Assembly: GCF_020510665.1 (NCBI RefSeq)
Contig: NZ_CP075187.1
Location: 1,570,501 to 1,634,500, forward strand
DNA: 64,000 nt
Source: Dechloromonas denitrificans
GTDB lineage: Bacteria; Pseudomonadota; Gammaproteobacteria; Burkholderiales; Rhodocyclaceae
Direction: 5' to 3'
This document shows, in pieces, positions 39,366-50,364 of the stretch (position 1 is its first letter; every line of letters starts with the position of its first letter). The position numbers were made by a program, and so were the translations under genes. The notes under the pieces were generated by a model. The model saw nothing but the letters and a program-made list of their open reading frames with translations, ran no database searches and was not told the origin of the DNA.

Positions 39366-40197
39366 AACCCGTGTGATCACGGCGCTGGTTTTGATGGCGC
39401 TTCTTTTGCCGAGCATCTTCATGTTGCCGCAGGCGGATTGGGCGTTGCTGGTTGCTGCCTTTATCGGTGTCGCTGCTTGGGAGTGGGGCGCCTTGCTCGG
39501 TTGGCAGGAGCCTGCACGGCGCACATTAGGCGTCGCAACCGCCCTGATCTGCGCCGCGGTTTCGTTTGCTTTTCCCGGGGCCATGGGGGTGGGGGCTACG
39601 GTCGACGTCGCTCAACCCTGGGTTTTCCTGTTTTATGGCCTTGCCGCCATCTTCTGGTGTCTGGTCATGCCATTCTGGTTGCACAACAAATGGGCGCTTC
39701 AGGGAGGCGTGGTCGGCTTGCTGGTGGGGGCTGTCGTGCTGTTGCCGACATGGCTGGCCATGGTCCAGTTGCGCATTCTCGGCCCGGCGGTATTGTTGGC
39801 AATCTTTGCCGTTGTCTGGATGGCTGATATTGCTGCTTATTTTTCAGGCAAGGCTTTCGGCAAGCACAAGCTGGCACCCACCATCAGTCCGGGGAAAACC
39901 TGGGAAGGGGCTGTGGGGGCCGCTGTCGGCGTCGTGATCTACGGTCTGGTCGTTCGTGCTGCCTTTTCGCTCGAATCGCCAGCTCTGCCTCTATGGGTTC
40001 TGCTCCTTCTCGGCATTACCACGATCAGTATTATTGGCGATCTTTATGAGTCGCTGCTCAAGCGCAAGGCTGGCATCAAGGACAGCAGCAATGTTTTGCC
40101 AGGCCATGGCGGTGTGCTTGACCGGATTGACAGCCTGACTTCAACGTTGCCGGTGGTTGCATTGCTCTGGCTGCTAATCAGTCACGGCGCATCATGA
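39358..40197 (+). CDS. cdsA: phosphatidate cytidylyltransferase
   Basis: A 279-residue inner-membrane enzyme making CDP-diacylglycerol for phospholipid synthesis. About seven or eight hydrophobic segments are present. The conserved cytoplasmic block [12 protein letters not shown] and the C-terminal signature [20 protein letters not shown] are intact. It overlaps uppS by 8 bases upstream and dxr by 4 bases (ATGA) downstream, so the three are probably translationally coupled. Confidence 0.96.
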   Translation: MLKTRVITALVLMALLLPSIFMLPQADWALLVAAFIGVAAWEWGALLGWQEPARRTLGVATALICAAVSFAFPGAMGVGATVDVAQPWVFLFYGLAAIFWCLVMPFWLHNKWALQGGVVGLLVGAVVLLPTWLAMVQLRILGPAVLLAIFAVVWMADIAAYFSGKAFGKHKLAPTISPGKTWEGAVGAAVGVVIYGLVVRAAFSLESPALPLWVLLLLGITTISIIGDLYESLLKRKAGIKDSSNVLPGHGGVLDRIDSLTSTLPVVALLWLLISHGAS

Positions 40198-41384
40198 AAA
40201 TGCAGAACATCACTGTACTTGGTGCCACTGGATCGATCGGCGTTAGTACGCTCGACGTCATTCGACGCCATCCGGACCGATATCGGGCCTTTGCGCTGTG
40301 TGCGCATAGGCAGGTCGATAAGCTGTTCGAGCAATGTCTGGAGTTCAAGCCGCGTTTTGCCGTATTGCGCGATGCAGCCCTGGCGGGTGACTTGCGTCAG
40401 CGCTGCCAAGCGGCCGGGCTTGCCACAGAAGTGCTGCACGGTGTTGATGCGCTGATCGAGCTTTCTTCGCTGCCCGAAGTCGATGCCGTCATGGCGGCGA
40501 TTGTCGGTGCTGCGGGCCTTGAGCCAACACTGGCCGCTGCGCGCGCTGGTAAGAAAATCATGCTGGCCAACAAGGAAGTGCTGGTCATGGCCGGCGAGTT
40601 GTTCATGCGTGCTGTGCGCGAACATGGTGCGACGCTTCTCCCGGTCGACAGCGAACACAATGCCATTTTTCAGGCCTTGCCGGCTGATTTTGCACGAGGA
40701 CTGGACGCTTGTGGAGTACGCCGGATTTTGCTGACCGCCTCGGGAGGGCCTTTCCGTAATACACCGCTTGAGGCGCTGTCGAATGTCACGCCCGAACAGG
40801 CGTGTGCTCACCCGAATTGGGTGATGGGGCGGAAAATTTCAGTCGACTCGGCAACGATGATGAACAAGGGATTGGAGGTCATCGAGGCGCATTGGTTGTT
40901 TGCTGCCTCACCGGCATCCATCCAGGTTGTGGTGCATCCGCAGAGTGTGATTCATTCGGCGGTGGAGTATGCCGACGGTTCCGTGCTGGCTCAATTGGGG
41001 AATCCGGATATGCGGACTCCGATCGCTTATTCGCTGGCATACCCCGAGCGGATTGACGCTGGCGTCGAGCCTCTTGATTTATTCAAGATCGGCAGACTGG
41101 ATTTCTCCGAACCCGATTTTCAGCGTTTCCGTTGTTTGCAGCTGGCATACGATGTTCTCAATCAAGGTGGAACAGCATCCGCCATCCTGAATGCCGCCAA
41201 CGAGATTGCGGTCGACGCTTTCCTGTCCCGGAAATTGCCTTTCCTGGGAATCGCCCGGCTCAATGAGGCTGTGCTGAATGCCTTGCCGGCCGGTCCGGAG
41301 GGAAGTCTGGCTGATGTGCTGGAGGCTGATGCCAATGCTCGTTCGCTGGCAACGAAAATGGTTCTGGAACAGCGTTTCGCGTGA
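40194..41384 (+). CDS. dxr: 1-deoxy-D-xylulose 5-phosphate reductoisomerase
   Basis: A 396-residue enzyme of the MEP isoprenoid pathway (DXP to MEP with NADPH). The Rossmann motif GATGSIG is at 10-16. [11 protein letters not shown] and DSEHNAIFQ provide metal and substrate contacts, and the SGGPFRN loop is present. It starts in an ATGA overlap with cdsA and ends in a GTGA overlap with rseP. It supplies precursors for UppS, encoded just upstream. Confidence 0.97.
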   Translation: MKMQNITVLGATGSIGVSTLDVIRRHPDRYRAFALCAHRQVDKLFEQCLEFKPRFAVLRDAALAGDLRQRCQAAGLATEVLHGVDALIELSSLPEVDAVMAAIVGAAGLEPTLAAARAGKKIMLANKEVLVMAGELFMRAVREHGATLLPVDSEHNAIFQALPADFARGLDACGVRRILLTASGGPFRNTPLEALSNVTPEQACAHPNWVMGRKISVDSATMMNKGLEVIEAHWLFAASPASIQVVVHPQSVIHSAVEYADGSVLAQLGNPDMRTPIAYSLAYPERIDAGVEPLDLFKIGRLDFSEPDFQRFRCLQLAYDVLNQGGTASAILNAANEIAVDAFLSRKLPFLGIARLNEAVLNALPAGPEGSLADVLEADANARSLATKMVLEQRFA

Positions 41385-42748
41385 GTAATTTCCTGTTTTA
41401 TCTTGCTGCCTTTGTGCTCGTTCTGGCTGTTCTGATTGCCGTTCACGAATTGGGCCATTACCTGGCGGCGCGTTTCTGTGGTGTCAAGGTTCTTCGTTTT
41501 TCCCTTGGTTTCGGCAAAGTTCTCTGGCAAAAGCGCTGCGGGACTGATCGTACCGAATGGGCTGTCAGCATTTTCCCCCTGGGGGGGTACGTCAAGATGC
41601 TTGACGAACGAGAGGGCGATGTTCCTGCCGACGAATTGCACCGTACGTTCAATCGCCAAACAGTCGGTCGGCGCAGTCTGATTGTAGTTGCCGGACCTCT
41701 GGCGAATTTTGTACTGGCCATCCTGCTTTACTGGGTGATATTCATGACCGGGAGCCAGGAGTTGTTGCCGGTTCTCGGGATGCCTGCCGTCGGAACCCCA
41801 GCAGCCATGGCCGGCATCAACAATGGCGATCAGGTTCGTGCGCTCGATGGTCAGCCAGTAGCCACCTGGAATGATTTGCGCTGGGCTTTGCTGCAAAAGG
41901 CGGTGGAGCAGGAAAGCGTAGAACTTGAAGTCATCAACGAGCAGCAGGAAATCAGTGTGCGCCGTCTTGCCTTGTCGGCAGCTTCCGATAAAGGCTGGGA
42001 AGGGGACGCGCTTGAGCGCCTTGGAATTAACTTTTATCGTCCCAAGTTGCCGCCGGTGATTGGCAAGGTGCTCGGTGGCGGTATTGCTGAGCGGGCCGGT
42101 CTGCTCAGCGGAGATCGCATTCTCTCTGTCGATGGTCAGCCAATTTCAACCTGGTATGAACTGGTTGTGAAAATTCGTGACTCCGACGGCCGTCTGCTGC
42201 ATTTCGAAGTCCAGCGGCCGTCCGGTCAACTGATGCTTGATGTCCAGCCGGAGCTGGTTTCCGAGCGCGGCCGCAGCGTAGGGAAAATTGGTATTGGTGT
42301 AGCTGAGACAGGGGAAGCGCATCGCGAGGTGCGTGCATTTGTCCGTTATGATTTCTTCCAGGCGGGAAGCAAGGCGCTGGTTGAAACTTGGGATAAGTCT
42401 GTATTCAGCCTGGTTATGATGGGCAAAATGTTGACGGGGGAGGTTTCGTGGAAGAACCTTTCCGGGCCGGTCACTATTGCAGACTACGCCGGTCAGTCAG
42501 CCAAGCTTGGATTCGACTATTACATCAAGTTCATGGCGCTGGTCAGCATCAGTCTTGGTGTGTTGAATCTGCTGCCTGTCCCGGTGCTTGATGGTGGGCA
42601 TTTGATGTATCATATGATCGAAGTCGTCAGGCGCAGGCCGTTATCCGAGCGTGCGATGGAGATAGGGCAGCGAGTTGGAATGTCCCTTCTTTTTATCCTG
42701 ATGGCTTTCGCATTTTTTAACGACCTGAACCGCCTGTTTTTCGGCTGA
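41381..42748 (+). CDS. rseP: site-2 metalloprotease RseP
   Basis: A 455-residue intramembrane zinc protease that cleaves anti-sigma factors of the envelope stress response after a first cut by DegS. HELGH at 22-26 lies in the first membrane helix; the third ligand region is [11 protein letters not shown] near 393-403. Two PDZ-like regions lie in the periplasmic part (for example [23 protein letters not shown]). It uses a GTG start that overlaps the dxr stop. Its place directly before bamA is conserved. The anti-sigma factor itself is not in the window. Confidence 0.97.
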   Translation: MSNFLFYLAAFVLVLAVLIAVHELGHYLAARFCGVKVLRFSLGFGKVLWQKRCGTDRTEWAVSIFPLGGYVKMLDEREGDVPADELHRTFNRQTVGRRSLIVVAGPLANFVLAILLYWVIFMTGSQELLPVLGMPAVGTPAAMAGINNGDQVRALDGQPVATWNDLRWALLQKAVEQESVELEVINEQQEISVRRLALSAASDKGWEGDALERLGINFYRPKLPPVIGKVLGGGIAERAGLLSGDRILSVDGQPISTWYELVVKIRDSDGRLLHFEVQRPSGQLMLDVQPELVSERGRSVGKIGIGVAETGEAHREVRAFVRYDFFQAGSKALVETWDKSVFSLVMMGKMLTGEVSWKNLSGPVTIADYAGQSAKLGFDYYIKFMALVSISLGVLNLLPVPVLDGGHLMYHMIEVVRRRPLSERAMEIGQRVGMSLLFILMAFAFFNDLNRLFFG

Positions 42749-45034
42749 ATGATGAAAAAATCCCTGTTGTCAGTCCTGATCGCCAGCGTTTTTGCCATGC
42801 CCGCGCTGGCATTCGAACCCTTTGCGGTCAAGGACATCCGTGTTGAAGGGATACAGCGTACCGAAGCTGGTACCGTGTTCAGCTATTTGCCGGTCAAGGT
42901 TGGCGATACGCTGGATGACGAAAAAGCTGCACAGTCGATCAAGGCTCTGTTTGCGACCGGATTTTTCAAGGATGTTCGCATCGAGGTCGATGGGAGCGTT
43001 ATGGTCGTCGTCCTGCAGGAACGACCGGCGATTGCCCAACTTGATTTTGTCGGCCTGAAAGAATTCGACAAGGACGTCATCGTCAAGGCGCTCAAGGAAA
43101 CCGGGATTGCCGAAGGGCGAATTTTCGACCGTGCTTTGCTTGAAAAGGCCGAGCAGGAACTGAAGCGGCAATACCTGACTCGCGGCAAGTACGGTGTGAA
43201 TATCACAACCACCGTGACGCCGCTTGAGCGTAACCGGGTCGGTATCAACTTCAATATCGAAGAAGGTGCTGCCGCCAAGATCAAACAAATCAATTTTGTC
43301 GGTGCCAAGGCGTTCACCGAGACAGAGTTGCTCAAGCAATTTGAACTGACCACGCCGGGTTGGCTGACGTGGTACACGAAGAATGATCAGTATTCCCGCC
43401 AGAAGCTTTCTGCTGACCTGGAGAAGCTGAAGTCGTTCTATATGAATCAGGGGTATCTGGAATTTGCTGTTGAATCAACGCAGGTTTCCATTTCTCCAGA
43501 CAAGCAGGATGTATACATCACTGCCAATCTGAACGAAGGCGATCGCTACCAGGTGTCGTCAGTTAAATTGGCGGGTGATTTCACCCTGAGCGAAGCTGAA
43601 CTGCGCAAATTGGTGACAGTCAAGGCGGGCGATGTTTTTTCTCGTGAACGCCTGAATGATTCGACCAAGGCTATTGCCGATCGTCTGGGCAAGGAAGGCT
43701 ATGCCTTCGCCAATGTCAATGCCTCCCCGGAAATCGACAAGGAAAAGCGCAAGGTCGCTTTCACCATTTTTGTTGATCCGGGCAAGCGGGTTTATGTTCG
43801 CCGGATCAATGTGACGGGTAATACAAAAACACGCGACGAAGTTATTCGGCGTGAAATCCGTCAGATGGAAGGTGGTTGGTATGACTCAGACCGTGTAACC
43901 ACATCCAAGCAGCGTCTTGATAAACTTGGCTTCTTTACCGAGGTTGCAGTTGAAACCCCGGCTGTTCAGGGAACGGCTGATCAACTTGATGTCAATTTGA
44001 ATGTGGTTGAGAAACCGACCGGAAACCTGATGCTTGGGCTCGGTACCTCAAGTACAGATAAAATTATTCTTTCTGCTTCCGTGGCACAGAATAATTTTCT
44101 GGGGAGCGGGAATAACGTATCGATCCAGGTTAACTCAGCTAAATCCTACAGAACCTACGTTTTCTCATATACTAATCCGTATTTCACACTTGATGGCATC
44201 AGTCAAGGCTTCGATGTGTACCACCGGACGGTGAATACGACATCAACGGCAATTGCCAATTACAGCTCAGCATCCACTGGTGGCGGACTTCGCTTCGGTT
44301 TTCCGATTGGCGAGAAAGAGTCGTTGAGTTTTGGCGTTGGGCTGGACACCACATCAATCACGACCTATAGCGACAGTCCTCAGTACTACAAGGATTTCGT
44401 CAAGGAGTTCGGGGATACAAATATATCTATTCCGGTTACGGCCAATTGGGTCAGTGATGGAAAAGACAGTTATTTTTTTCCGACCAAAGGAACCTTCCAG
44501 AAAGCTGGTGTCGAGGTTTCGGTACCCGGTGGTGATTTGACCTACTACCGCGCCAACTACCAGTTACAGCGGTACATTCCATTGAACAAGGTGTTCACCA
44601 TTTTGCTTAATGGTGAAGTCGGGTATGCCGATGGGTTTGCCGGGGATGGATTGCCGTTTTACAAAAATTTCTATGGTGGTGGCGTCAGTTCTGTTCGTGG
44701 CTACAAGACATCAAGTCTCGGTCCAATTACGACAGATTCCAATGGGTCACAATATCGTATCGGTGGTAACCGCCGTTTGGTTGGTAATGCTGAATTGCTC
44801 TGGGGAATTCCTGGCATGGAAAAAAGTTTCCGTATGGGCTGGTTCTTTGATGCTGGCCAAGTGTACGGTAAGGGAGAAACCATGGCGATCAGTGATTTGC
44901 GCTACTCTACAGGTCTTTCTGCAGCTTGGATTTCGCCGATTGGTCCGTTAAAGTTCAGTTATGGTATGCCCATCAATAAGCAGGATACGGATAAGACCGA
45001 ATCTTTCCAGTTCCAGTTGGGTACCACTTTTTGA
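42749..45034 (+). CDS. bamA: outer-membrane protein assembly factor BamA
   Basis: A 761-residue core of the Bam complex. The signal peptide is at 1-22 (cleavage after PALA). Five POTRA domains follow (about 23-425, starting FAVKDIRVEGIQRTEAG), then a 16-strand barrel ending in a C-terminal Phe. The conserved loop-6 VRGY motif (SSVRGYKTSS) is present. The barrel part, from roughly 43,990 on, uses more A/T-rich codons than the POTRA part. Two adjacent ATGs can serve as start. It works with BamD, encoded at 12374-13201. Confidence 0.97.
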   Translation: MMKKSLLSVLIASVFAMPALAFEPFAVKDIRVEGIQRTEAGTVFSYLPVKVGDTLDDEKAAQSIKALFATGFFKDVRIEVDGSVMVVVLQERPAIAQLDFVGLKEFDKDVIVKALKETGIAEGRIFDRALLEKAEQELKRQYLTRGKYGVNITTTVTPLERNRVGINFNIEEGAAAKIKQINFVGAKAFTETELLKQFELTTPGWLTWYTKNDQYSRQKLSADLEKLKSFYMNQGYLEFAVESTQVSISPDKQDVYITANLNEGDRYQVSSVKLAGDFTLSEAELRKLVTVKAGDVFSRERLNDSTKAIADRLGKEGYAFANVNASPEIDKEKRKVAFTIFVDPGKRVYVRRINVTGNTKTRDEVIRREIRQMEGGWYDSDRVTTSKQRLDKLGFFTEVAVETPAVQGTADQLDVNLNVVEKPTGNLMLGLGTSSTDKIILSASVAQNNFLGSGNNVSIQVNSAKSYRTYVFSYTNPYFTLDGISQGFDVYHRTVNTTSTAIANYSSASTGGGLRFGFPIGEKESLSFGVGLDTTSITTYSDSPQYYKDFVKEFGDTNISIPVTANWVSDGKDSYFFPTKGTFQKAGVEVSVPGGDLTYYRANYQLQRYIPLNKVFTILLNGEVGYADGFAGDGLPFYKNFYGGGVSSVRGYKTSSLGPITTDSNGSQYRIGGNRRLVGNAELLWGIPGMEKSFRMGWFFDAGQVYGKGETMAISDLRYSTGLSAAWISPIGPLKFSYGMPINKQDTDKTESFQFQLGTTF

Positions 45035-45049
45035 TTCAGGAGTCTCAAG

Positions 45050-45553
45050 TTGAAAGTTAAAAGCCTTGTTCTGGCATCGTTGATGTCTGCATTGTTTGTT
45101 ACGGGTGCGAGTGCAGCCGAGTTGAAGGTTGGTTACGTCAATACTCAGCGCATTTTCCGTGATGCACCAGCTGCACAGAAGGCAGCCAAGAAGCTCGAAG
45201 GTGAGTTTGCCAAGCGGGATCAGGATTTGCAGCGTATGGCCAAGCAATTGCAAGGGCTGCAGGAAAATCTCGAGAAAAACTCTGTCACCATGGCGGAAAG
45301 TGATCGTCGCGCCAAGGAAAAAGAGTTTGGCGAGTTGTCGCGCGAATTCCAGCGCAAACAGCGCGAATTCCGTGAAGACCTGAATCTGCGTCAGAACGAA
45401 GAGAACGCTGCGGTGATCGAGAAGGCCAACAAGGCCATCAAGCAGATCGCTGAATCCGATAAATACGACCTGATTCTTCAGGATGTGGTCTGGGTTAGCC
45501 CCAAGCTGGACATCACCGAGCGCGTGATCAAGGCACTTGCTGAAGGCAAGTAA
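45050..45553 (+). CDS. skp: periplasmic chaperone Skp/OmpH
   Basis: A 167-residue periplasmic holdase that escorts unfolded outer-membrane proteins to Bam. The signal peptide runs to about residue 23 (GASAAE), followed by [11 protein letters not shown] and a long charged coiled-coil tentacle region (about 45-130). The start codon is TTG with CAGGAG upstream. It is 15 bases after bamA and shares one base with the lpxD start. Confidence 0.94.
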   Translation: MKVKSLVLASLMSALFVTGASAAELKVGYVNTQRIFRDAPAAQKAAKKLEGEFAKRDQDLQRMAKQLQGLQENLEKNSVTMAESDRRAKEKEFGELSREFQRKQREFREDLNLRQNEENAAVIEKANKAIKQIAESDKYDLILQDVVWVSPKLDITERVIKALAEGK

Positions 45554-46587
45554 TGCCGGCAGCCCGGGGTGTTGCTCTTTCCCTGGCTGAAATCGCCGCC
45601 CTTTTGGGCGGCGATGTATTTGGTGATGCCAAAACGGTGATCCATCAGGTTGCTACACTGGCCTCTGCCGGTGAGGGCGAAATTGGCTTTCTGGCCAACC
45701 TGAAATACAAAAGCCAATTGCAGACGACGCGCGCTTCAGCCGTCATTGTCGCGCCCGAGTTTGCCGATTCTATCGATCGGCCGCGTATCGTTACGGCAAA
45801 TCCGTACGCTTACTATGCGCGCGTTGCCACCTTGCTTAATCCACGTTCCTCGTTTTTGCCTGGCATTCATCCGAGTGCATGCGCAGCGTCTGCTGTGCCG
45901 GCTTCGGCGAGCATTGGGCCGCAGGTCAGTATCGGTCTTGGTGTGGTACTTGGCGAGAACGTGACGATTCATGCCGGTTGTGTGATTGCCGATGACGTGA
46001 AAATCGGTGATGGCTGTGTGCTGTACCCCAATGTCAGCATTTATCAGGGATGTGAAATCGGATGCAATACGATTCTCCATTCCGGTGTCGTTATCGGGGC
46101 AGATGGATTTGGCTTTGCACCGGACAAAGGGGAATGGGTCAAGATTCCTCAAATCGGCCGGGTGATTATCGGGAATGATGTTGAAATCGGGGCCAGTACC
46201 ACGGTCGACCGCGGTGCGCTTGACGATACGGTGATCGGTGATGGTTGCAAGATTGATAACCAGATTCAGATCGGCCATAACTGCATCATCGGCAAGCACT
46301 GCGTCATCGCTGCCTGTGCGGCAATCGCCGGCAGTGTGACCTTGCAGGACAAGGTAATCGTTGGCGGAGCGGCGATGATTGCAGGGCACGTGACGATTGC
46401 TTCCGGTGCGGTGATTTCCGGCGGTTCCCTGGTAATGAAGAACATCACCAGGCCTGGGCAATACACCAGCGTTTTTCCGCTGGAAGAGCATGGCAACTGG
46501 CTGCACAACGCAGCCCAGATCAGGCATCTCGCCAAGTTGGCCGAGCGTGTCTCCGAACTTGAGAAAAACTTAAAAATATTAATGTAG
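45553..46587 (+). CDS. lpxD: UDP-3-O-acylglucosamine N-acyltransferase
   Basis: A 344-residue enzyme of lipid A synthesis (third step). An N-terminal uridine-binding domain (about 1-100, with [17 protein letters not shown]) precedes a left-handed beta-helix of hexapeptide repeats (about 105-290). The catalytic histidine lies in the [12 protein letters not shown] region, and a C-terminal helix ([12 protein letters not shown]) ends the protein. It follows skp directly and precedes fabZ by 12 bases. Confidence 0.97.
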   Translation: MPAARGVALSLAEIAALLGGDVFGDAKTVIHQVATLASAGEGEIGFLANLKYKSQLQTTRASAVIVAPEFADSIDRPRIVTANPYAYYARVATLLNPRSSFLPGIHPSACAASAVPASASIGPQVSIGLGVVLGENVTIHAGCVIADDVKIGDGCVLYPNVSIYQGCEIGCNTILHSGVVIGADGFGFAPDKGEWVKIPQIGRVIIGNDVEIGASTTVDRGALDDTVIGDGCKIDNQIQIGHNCIIGKHCVIAACAAIAGSVTLQDKVIVGGAAMIAGHVTIASGAVISGGSLVMKNITRPGQYTSVFPLEEHGNWLHNAAQIRHLAKLAERVSELEKNLKILM

Positions 46588-46599
46588 AGGGTTGATTAA

Positions 46600-47034
46600 A
46601 TGGATATTCATGAAATTTTAGAGCACCTGCCGCATCGTTATCCCTTCCTGCTCGTTGACCGTGTGGTCAACGTGGAAGCCGGCAAATCGATTCACGCCTA
46701 CAAAAATATCACCATGAATGAGCCGTATTTTGTCGGCCATTTTCCGCATCACCCGGTCATGCCTGGTGTTCTGATCATGGAAGCGCTGGCTCAGGCAGCT
46801 GGCATCCTGTCGTTCAAAACCATGGAGTCGAAGCCTGACCCCAATTCGGTTTTCTACTTCGTCGGGATTGATGAATGCCGTTTCAAGAAGCCGGTCATGC
46901 CTGGTGACCAATTGCATCTGCATGTCGACATTCTTCGCCAGATGCGCGGTATCTGGAAGTACAAGGCTGAAGCCCGTGTCGATGGCCAGGTTGTTGCCGA
47001 AGCAACCTTGATGTGCGCCAAGCGGGATGTCTGA
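46600..47034 (+). CDS. fabZ: 3-hydroxyacyl-ACP dehydratase FabZ
   Basis: A 144-residue hot-dog-fold dehydratase of fatty acid elongation. The catalytic H47 is in [13 protein letters not shown] and E61 in [10 protein letters not shown]. The [12 protein letters not shown] start is typical. It competes with LpxA for 3-hydroxyacyl-ACP, and its place between lpxD and lpxA is conserved in proteobacteria. It overlaps the lpxA reading frame by 8 bases. Confidence 0.97.
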   Translation: MDIHEILEHLPHRYPFLLVDRVVNVEAGKSIHAYKNITMNEPYFVGHFPHHPVMPGVLIMEALAQAAGILSFKTMESKPDPNSVFYFVGIDECRFKKPVMPGDQLHLHVDILRQMRGIWKYKAEARVDGQVVAEATLMCAKRDV

Positions 47035-47806
47035 GATGATCCATCCGACAGCCATCATCGATCCGGGTGCCAAAATCGGCGCCAATGTCGAGATCGGTCC
47101 TTTTTCCCTGATCGGTCCGAATGTCGAGATCGGTGACAACACTGTCATCGGTTCGCATGTCGTGATCAAGGGGCATACCCGGATTGGTCGCGACAACCGT
47201 ATTTTCCAGTTCTGCTCGCTTGGCGAAGTGCCGCAGGACAAAAAATACGCCGGTGAGCCGACGCGTCTGGAAATCGGCGACCGCAACACGATCCGCGAAT
47301 TTTGCACCTTCAACCTGGGTACTATCCAGGACGTAGGCGTGACCAAGATCGGTGACGATAACTGGATCATGGCCTATGTGCATATCGCGCACGATTGCCA
47401 GGTCGGCAACAAAACCACTTTTGCCAACAATGCGCAGCTGGCCGGACACGTGACTGTCGAAGACTGGGCGATTCTTGGTGGCTACACCGGGGTGCATCAG
47501 TTCTGTCGCGTCGGGGCGCATGTCATGACGGCGGTCGGCACGGTCATTCTCCAGGATGTCCCGCCCTATCTGATGGCAGCTGGGAATACCGCCCAGCCAT
47601 ACGGCATCAACGTTGAAGGGCTCAAGCGTCGTGGCTTCACGGCAGAATCACTGCTTGCCTTGAAGCGGGCTTACCGGACGCTCTACAAATCTGGTCTGTT
47701 GCTTGAAGAGGCCAAGGCCAAGTTGTTCGAGGATGCCAAGACTCAGCCCGATGTGCAGCGTTTTGTCGATTTCCTCGAGATGTCGAAGCGCGGCATCATT
47801 CGCTGA
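47027..47806 (+). CDS. lpxA: UDP-N-acetylglucosamine acyltransferase
   Basis: A 259-residue first enzyme of lipid A synthesis. It has left-handed beta-helix hexapeptide repeats from residue ~4 ([20 protein letters not shown]) to ~185, the catalytic histidine in AHDCQVGN and a C-terminal helical domain. The ATG at 47027 overlaps fabZ by 8 bases; an ATG at 47036 three codons later is nearly as good and cannot be excluded. Its stop shares a base with the lpxB start. Confidence 0.97.
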   Translation: MSEMIHPTAIIDPGAKIGANVEIGPFSLIGPNVEIGDNTVIGSHVVIKGHTRIGRDNRIFQFCSLGEVPQDKKYAGEPTRLEIGDRNTIREFCTFNLGTIQDVGVTKIGDDNWIMAYVHIAHDCQVGNKTTFANNAQLAGHVTVEDWAILGGYTGVHQFCRVGAHVMTAVGTVILQDVPPYLMAAGNTAQPYGINVEGLKRRGFTAESLLALKRAYRTLYKSGLLLEEAKAKLFEDAKTQPDVQRFVDFLEMSKRGIIR

Positions 47807-48954
47807 TGACTGGCGTAGTGAGAATTGCGATGGTGGCCGGAGAGCCCTCAGGGGATCTGCTGGCCAGCCATTTGATTGCTGCGCTCAAGGCCAAGCTGCC
47901 GAATGCTGTTTTCTTCGGTATCGGCGGGCCAAAAATGCAGGGGCAGGGCTTTGATGCCTGGTGGCCGATGGAGTCGCTGTCGGTCATGGGGTATGTCGAT
48001 GCCTTGAAAAACTATCGCGAAATTTCAGGCATCCGGCGCCAGCTCAAAAAGCGTCTGCTCGACCAGCGGCCGGATATTTTTATCGGTGTCGATGCGCCTG
48101 ATTTCAACTTGGGTCTGGAAAGCAGCTTGAAGTCTGCCGGGGTACCGACTGTTCATTATGTCAGTCCCTCGATCTGGGCTTGGCGCGGCGGTCGCATCAA
48201 GAAAATCGGTCGTGCGGTCAACCGTGTCCTGGCGCTCTTTCCCATGGAGCCGCCGCTCTACGAAAAAGCCCGTATTCCTGTGACCTATGTCGGTCATCCG
48301 CTGGCTGACATCATTCCGATGGAAACCAACAAACGGGCTGTCCGCGAAAAGCTGCAGATGCCGCAGGATGTGCCGGTCTTCGCCTTGCTGCCCGGCAGTC
48401 GTCGCGGCGAACTTGAGGCAATGGCCGAGACTTTCGTCGAAACGGCACGCATCATTCGCGAACGTTTTTTGCCCAATGCACAGTTTGTCGTGCCGTTGAC
48501 CACGCGAGAAACACGATTGCAGTTTGAAATGGCAATTTACAAGCTGCAAGCGGGCGATTTGCCATTCCGCCTGCTTTTTGGTCATGCTCAGGATGCACTG
48601 GGTGCGGCGGATGTCTCGCTGGTCGCCAGCGGCACGGCAACGCTGGAAGCAGCCTTGATCAAGCGGCCCATGGTAATTACCTACAAAATTGCCAAGCTTT
48701 CCTACTGGATCATGAAGCGCATGGCCTACCAGCCCTTTGTCGGCCTGCCGAATGTGCTGGCCGGTCGTGAAGTCGTGCCGGAAATCCTTCAGAACCAGGC
48801 AACACCGGAAAATCTGGCCGAGGCCCTGATCAAATTGTATGAAGACAAGGAGAATGCCGAAGCCGTCGCCGAGGCGTTTACCGACATTCACTACCAGTTG
48901 CGTCAGAACACGGCCGAAAAGGCGGCCAATGCCGTCATCGCATGCCTGAGCTGA
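47806..48954 (+). CDS. lpxB: lipid A disaccharide synthase
   Basis: A 382-residue GT19 glycosyltransferase joining UDP-diacylglucosamine and lipid X on the inner face of the inner membrane. The [15 protein letters not shown] start, [20 protein letters not shown] and [13 protein letters not shown] segments are all typical. It overlaps the lpxA stop by one base and rnhB by 13 bases. With lpxD and lpxA it gives three lipid A steps in one unit. Confidence 0.97.
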   Translation: MTGVVRIAMVAGEPSGDLLASHLIAALKAKLPNAVFFGIGGPKMQGQGFDAWWPMESLSVMGYVDALKNYREISGIRRQLKKRLLDQRPDIFIGVDAPDFNLGLESSLKSAGVPTVHYVSPSIWAWRGGRIKKIGRAVNRVLALFPMEPPLYEKARIPVTYVGHPLADIIPMETNKRAVREKLQMPQDVPVFALLPGSRRGELEAMAETFVETARIIRERFLPNAQFVVPLTTRETRLQFEMAIYKLQAGDLPFRLLFGHAQDALGAADVSLVASGTATLEAALIKRPMVITYKIAKLSYWIMKRMAYQPFVGLPNVLAGREVVPEILQNQATPENLAEALIKLYEDKENAEAVAEAFTDIHYQLRQNTAEKAANAVIACLS

Positions 48955-49532
48955 TCATTCCACCCGGTCTTGTCTGCGGCATTGACGAGGCCGGGCGCGG
49001 GCCGCTTGCCGGGACGGTGGTGGCTGCTGCCGTGATCCTTGATCCTGCCAAACCAATCCCTGGACTGAACGACTCTAAAAAGCTCAGCGAGAAAAAGCGC
49101 GAAGCTTTGGCTATCCTGATTCGCGAGCGTGCCGTCGCCTGGTGTGTGGCCTCGGCCTCGGTCGAGGAAATCGACCGCCTTAATATCCTGCATGCGACCA
49201 TGCTGGCGATGCAGAGGGCTGTGGCGGGTTTGACTGTGCGGCCAAGCAGCGCGATGGTCGATGGCAATCGGTGTCCGTCCCTCGATATTCCGGCTGAAGC
49301 GGTCGTCAAAGGCGATGGCAAGATTGCCTCGATTGCCGCCGCCTCGATTCTTGCCAAAACCGTTCGTGATGGGGAAATGCTGGCTCTGCACGCGCAATAT
49401 CCGCAATACGGTTTCGACCGGCACATGGGCTACCCGACCGCTGCGCATTTTGCTGCGCTCGAAGCGCATGGCGCATCGCCGGTACATCGCAAGAGTTTTG
49501 GGCCGGTCGCCAAACAACTGTCGTTGCTATGA
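48942..49532 (+). CDS. rnhB: ribonuclease HII
   Basis: A 196-residue RNase HII that nicks at single ribonucleotides in DNA. The catalytic pair D15/E16 is in [12 protein letters not shown], with further acidic residues in MVDGNRCP and in the GDG segment [18 protein letters not shown]. Placement after lpxB is common. It overlaps lpxB upstream and the SpoU methyltransferase gene by 4 bases (ATGA) downstream. Confidence 0.96.
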   Translation: MPELIIPPGLVCGIDEAGRGPLAGTVVAAAVILDPAKPIPGLNDSKKLSEKKREALAILIRERAVAWCVASASVEEIDRLNILHATMLAMQRAVAGLTVRPSSAMVDGNRCPSLDIPAEAVVKGDGKIASIAAASILAKTVRDGEMLALHAQYPQYGFDRHMGYPTAAHFAALEAHGASPVHRKSFGPVAKQLSLL

Positions 49533-50299
49533 AACTGATTCAGTCACGCGACAACGTTTTTTTCAAGCAACTCAAGAAGCTTGCCGAGTCCGGTCGGGAA
49601 AGACGCAAAACTGGCTTGACGTTGCTCGATGGCGTACATCTGGTTCAGGCTTTTGAGGCTGCGCGTGGTCTGGTGGAAACGCTGGTGGTTGCCGAATCTG
49701 CTCTGGAAACTGATGAGATTTCCCGGTTGACCGCAGGACGTGACACCGTCGTTCTGGCCGATAGCCTGATGCGCGAAATCGGCTTGGTCGATACCCCGAG
49801 TGGCTTGTTGGCTGTTGTTGCCCAGCCCAAATCGCGTGCCGCGGTCGACCTCGAAAATGATGCTGTTTTACTCGACGGTGTGCAGGATCCGGGCAATGTT
49901 GGCACGCTGTTACGCACGGCCGCTGCCGCAGGGGTCCGGCAAGTGCTGCTGTCGAGTGCCTGCGCCGCAGCCTGGTCGCCGAAAGTCCTGCGTGCCGGGC
50001 AAGGGGCTCACTTTGTGCTCGATATCGTCGAGGATGCCGATCTTGTGGCTACTGTCCGCGATTATCGCGGTACGGTTGCCGTGACTTGCCTGGATGGCGC
50101 CGTTTCTCTCTACGAAACTCGCTGGCAAACGCCTCTGGCCTGGATCTTCGGTGCCGAAGGCCAGGGCGTCAGTCCTGAACTGATCGCTGCCGCCGACCTG
50201 CGCATCAAGATTCCCATGCCGGGTGCCGTCGAATCGCTCAATGTCGGCGCTGCTGCGGCGATTTGTCTTTTCGAGGCTCTGCGCCGCCGGCTTGACTGA
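49529..50299 (+). CDS. TrmH/SpoU family RNA 2'-O-methyltransferase
   Basis: A 256-residue SPOUT methyltransferase. The N-terminal substrate-binding part (~1-95) resembles the SpoU_sub_bind domain ([20 protein letters not shown]). The knotted C-terminal domain has motif 1 [17 protein letters not shown], motif 2 [11 protein letters not shown] and motif 3 [23 protein letters not shown]. It probably methylates rRNA or tRNA, but which nucleotide cannot be told. It closes the long plus-strand cluster and overlaps rnhB by ATGA. Confidence 0.9.
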   Translation: MKLIQSRDNVFFKQLKKLAESGRERRKTGLTLLDGVHLVQAFEAARGLVETLVVAESALETDEISRLTAGRDTVVLADSLMREIGLVDTPSGLLAVVAQPKSRAAVDLENDAVLLDGVQDPGNVGTLLRTAAAAGVRQVLLSSACAAAWSPKVLRAGQGAHFVLDIVEDADLVATVRDYRGTVAVTCLDGAVSLYETRWQTPLAWIFGAEGQGVSPELIAAADLRIKIPMPGAVESLNVGAAAAICLFEALRRRLD

Positions 50300-50310
50300 C
50301 TGCCCGAATG

Positions 50311-50338
50311 AAAAACGCCGGCACTGAAGGCCGGCGTT
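50311..50338 (-). terminator. intrinsic terminator after ppsR
   Basis: A perfect 9-bp stem (AACGCCGGC with GCCGGCGTT) and 7-base loop between the convergent SpoU-methyltransferase and ppsR genes. Read on the minus strand it is followed by TTTTT, so it mainly serves ppsR; on the plus strand there is only TTAT. Confidence 0.75.
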
Positions 50339-50364
50339 ATGGCTGACATATCAACGACCAACAA

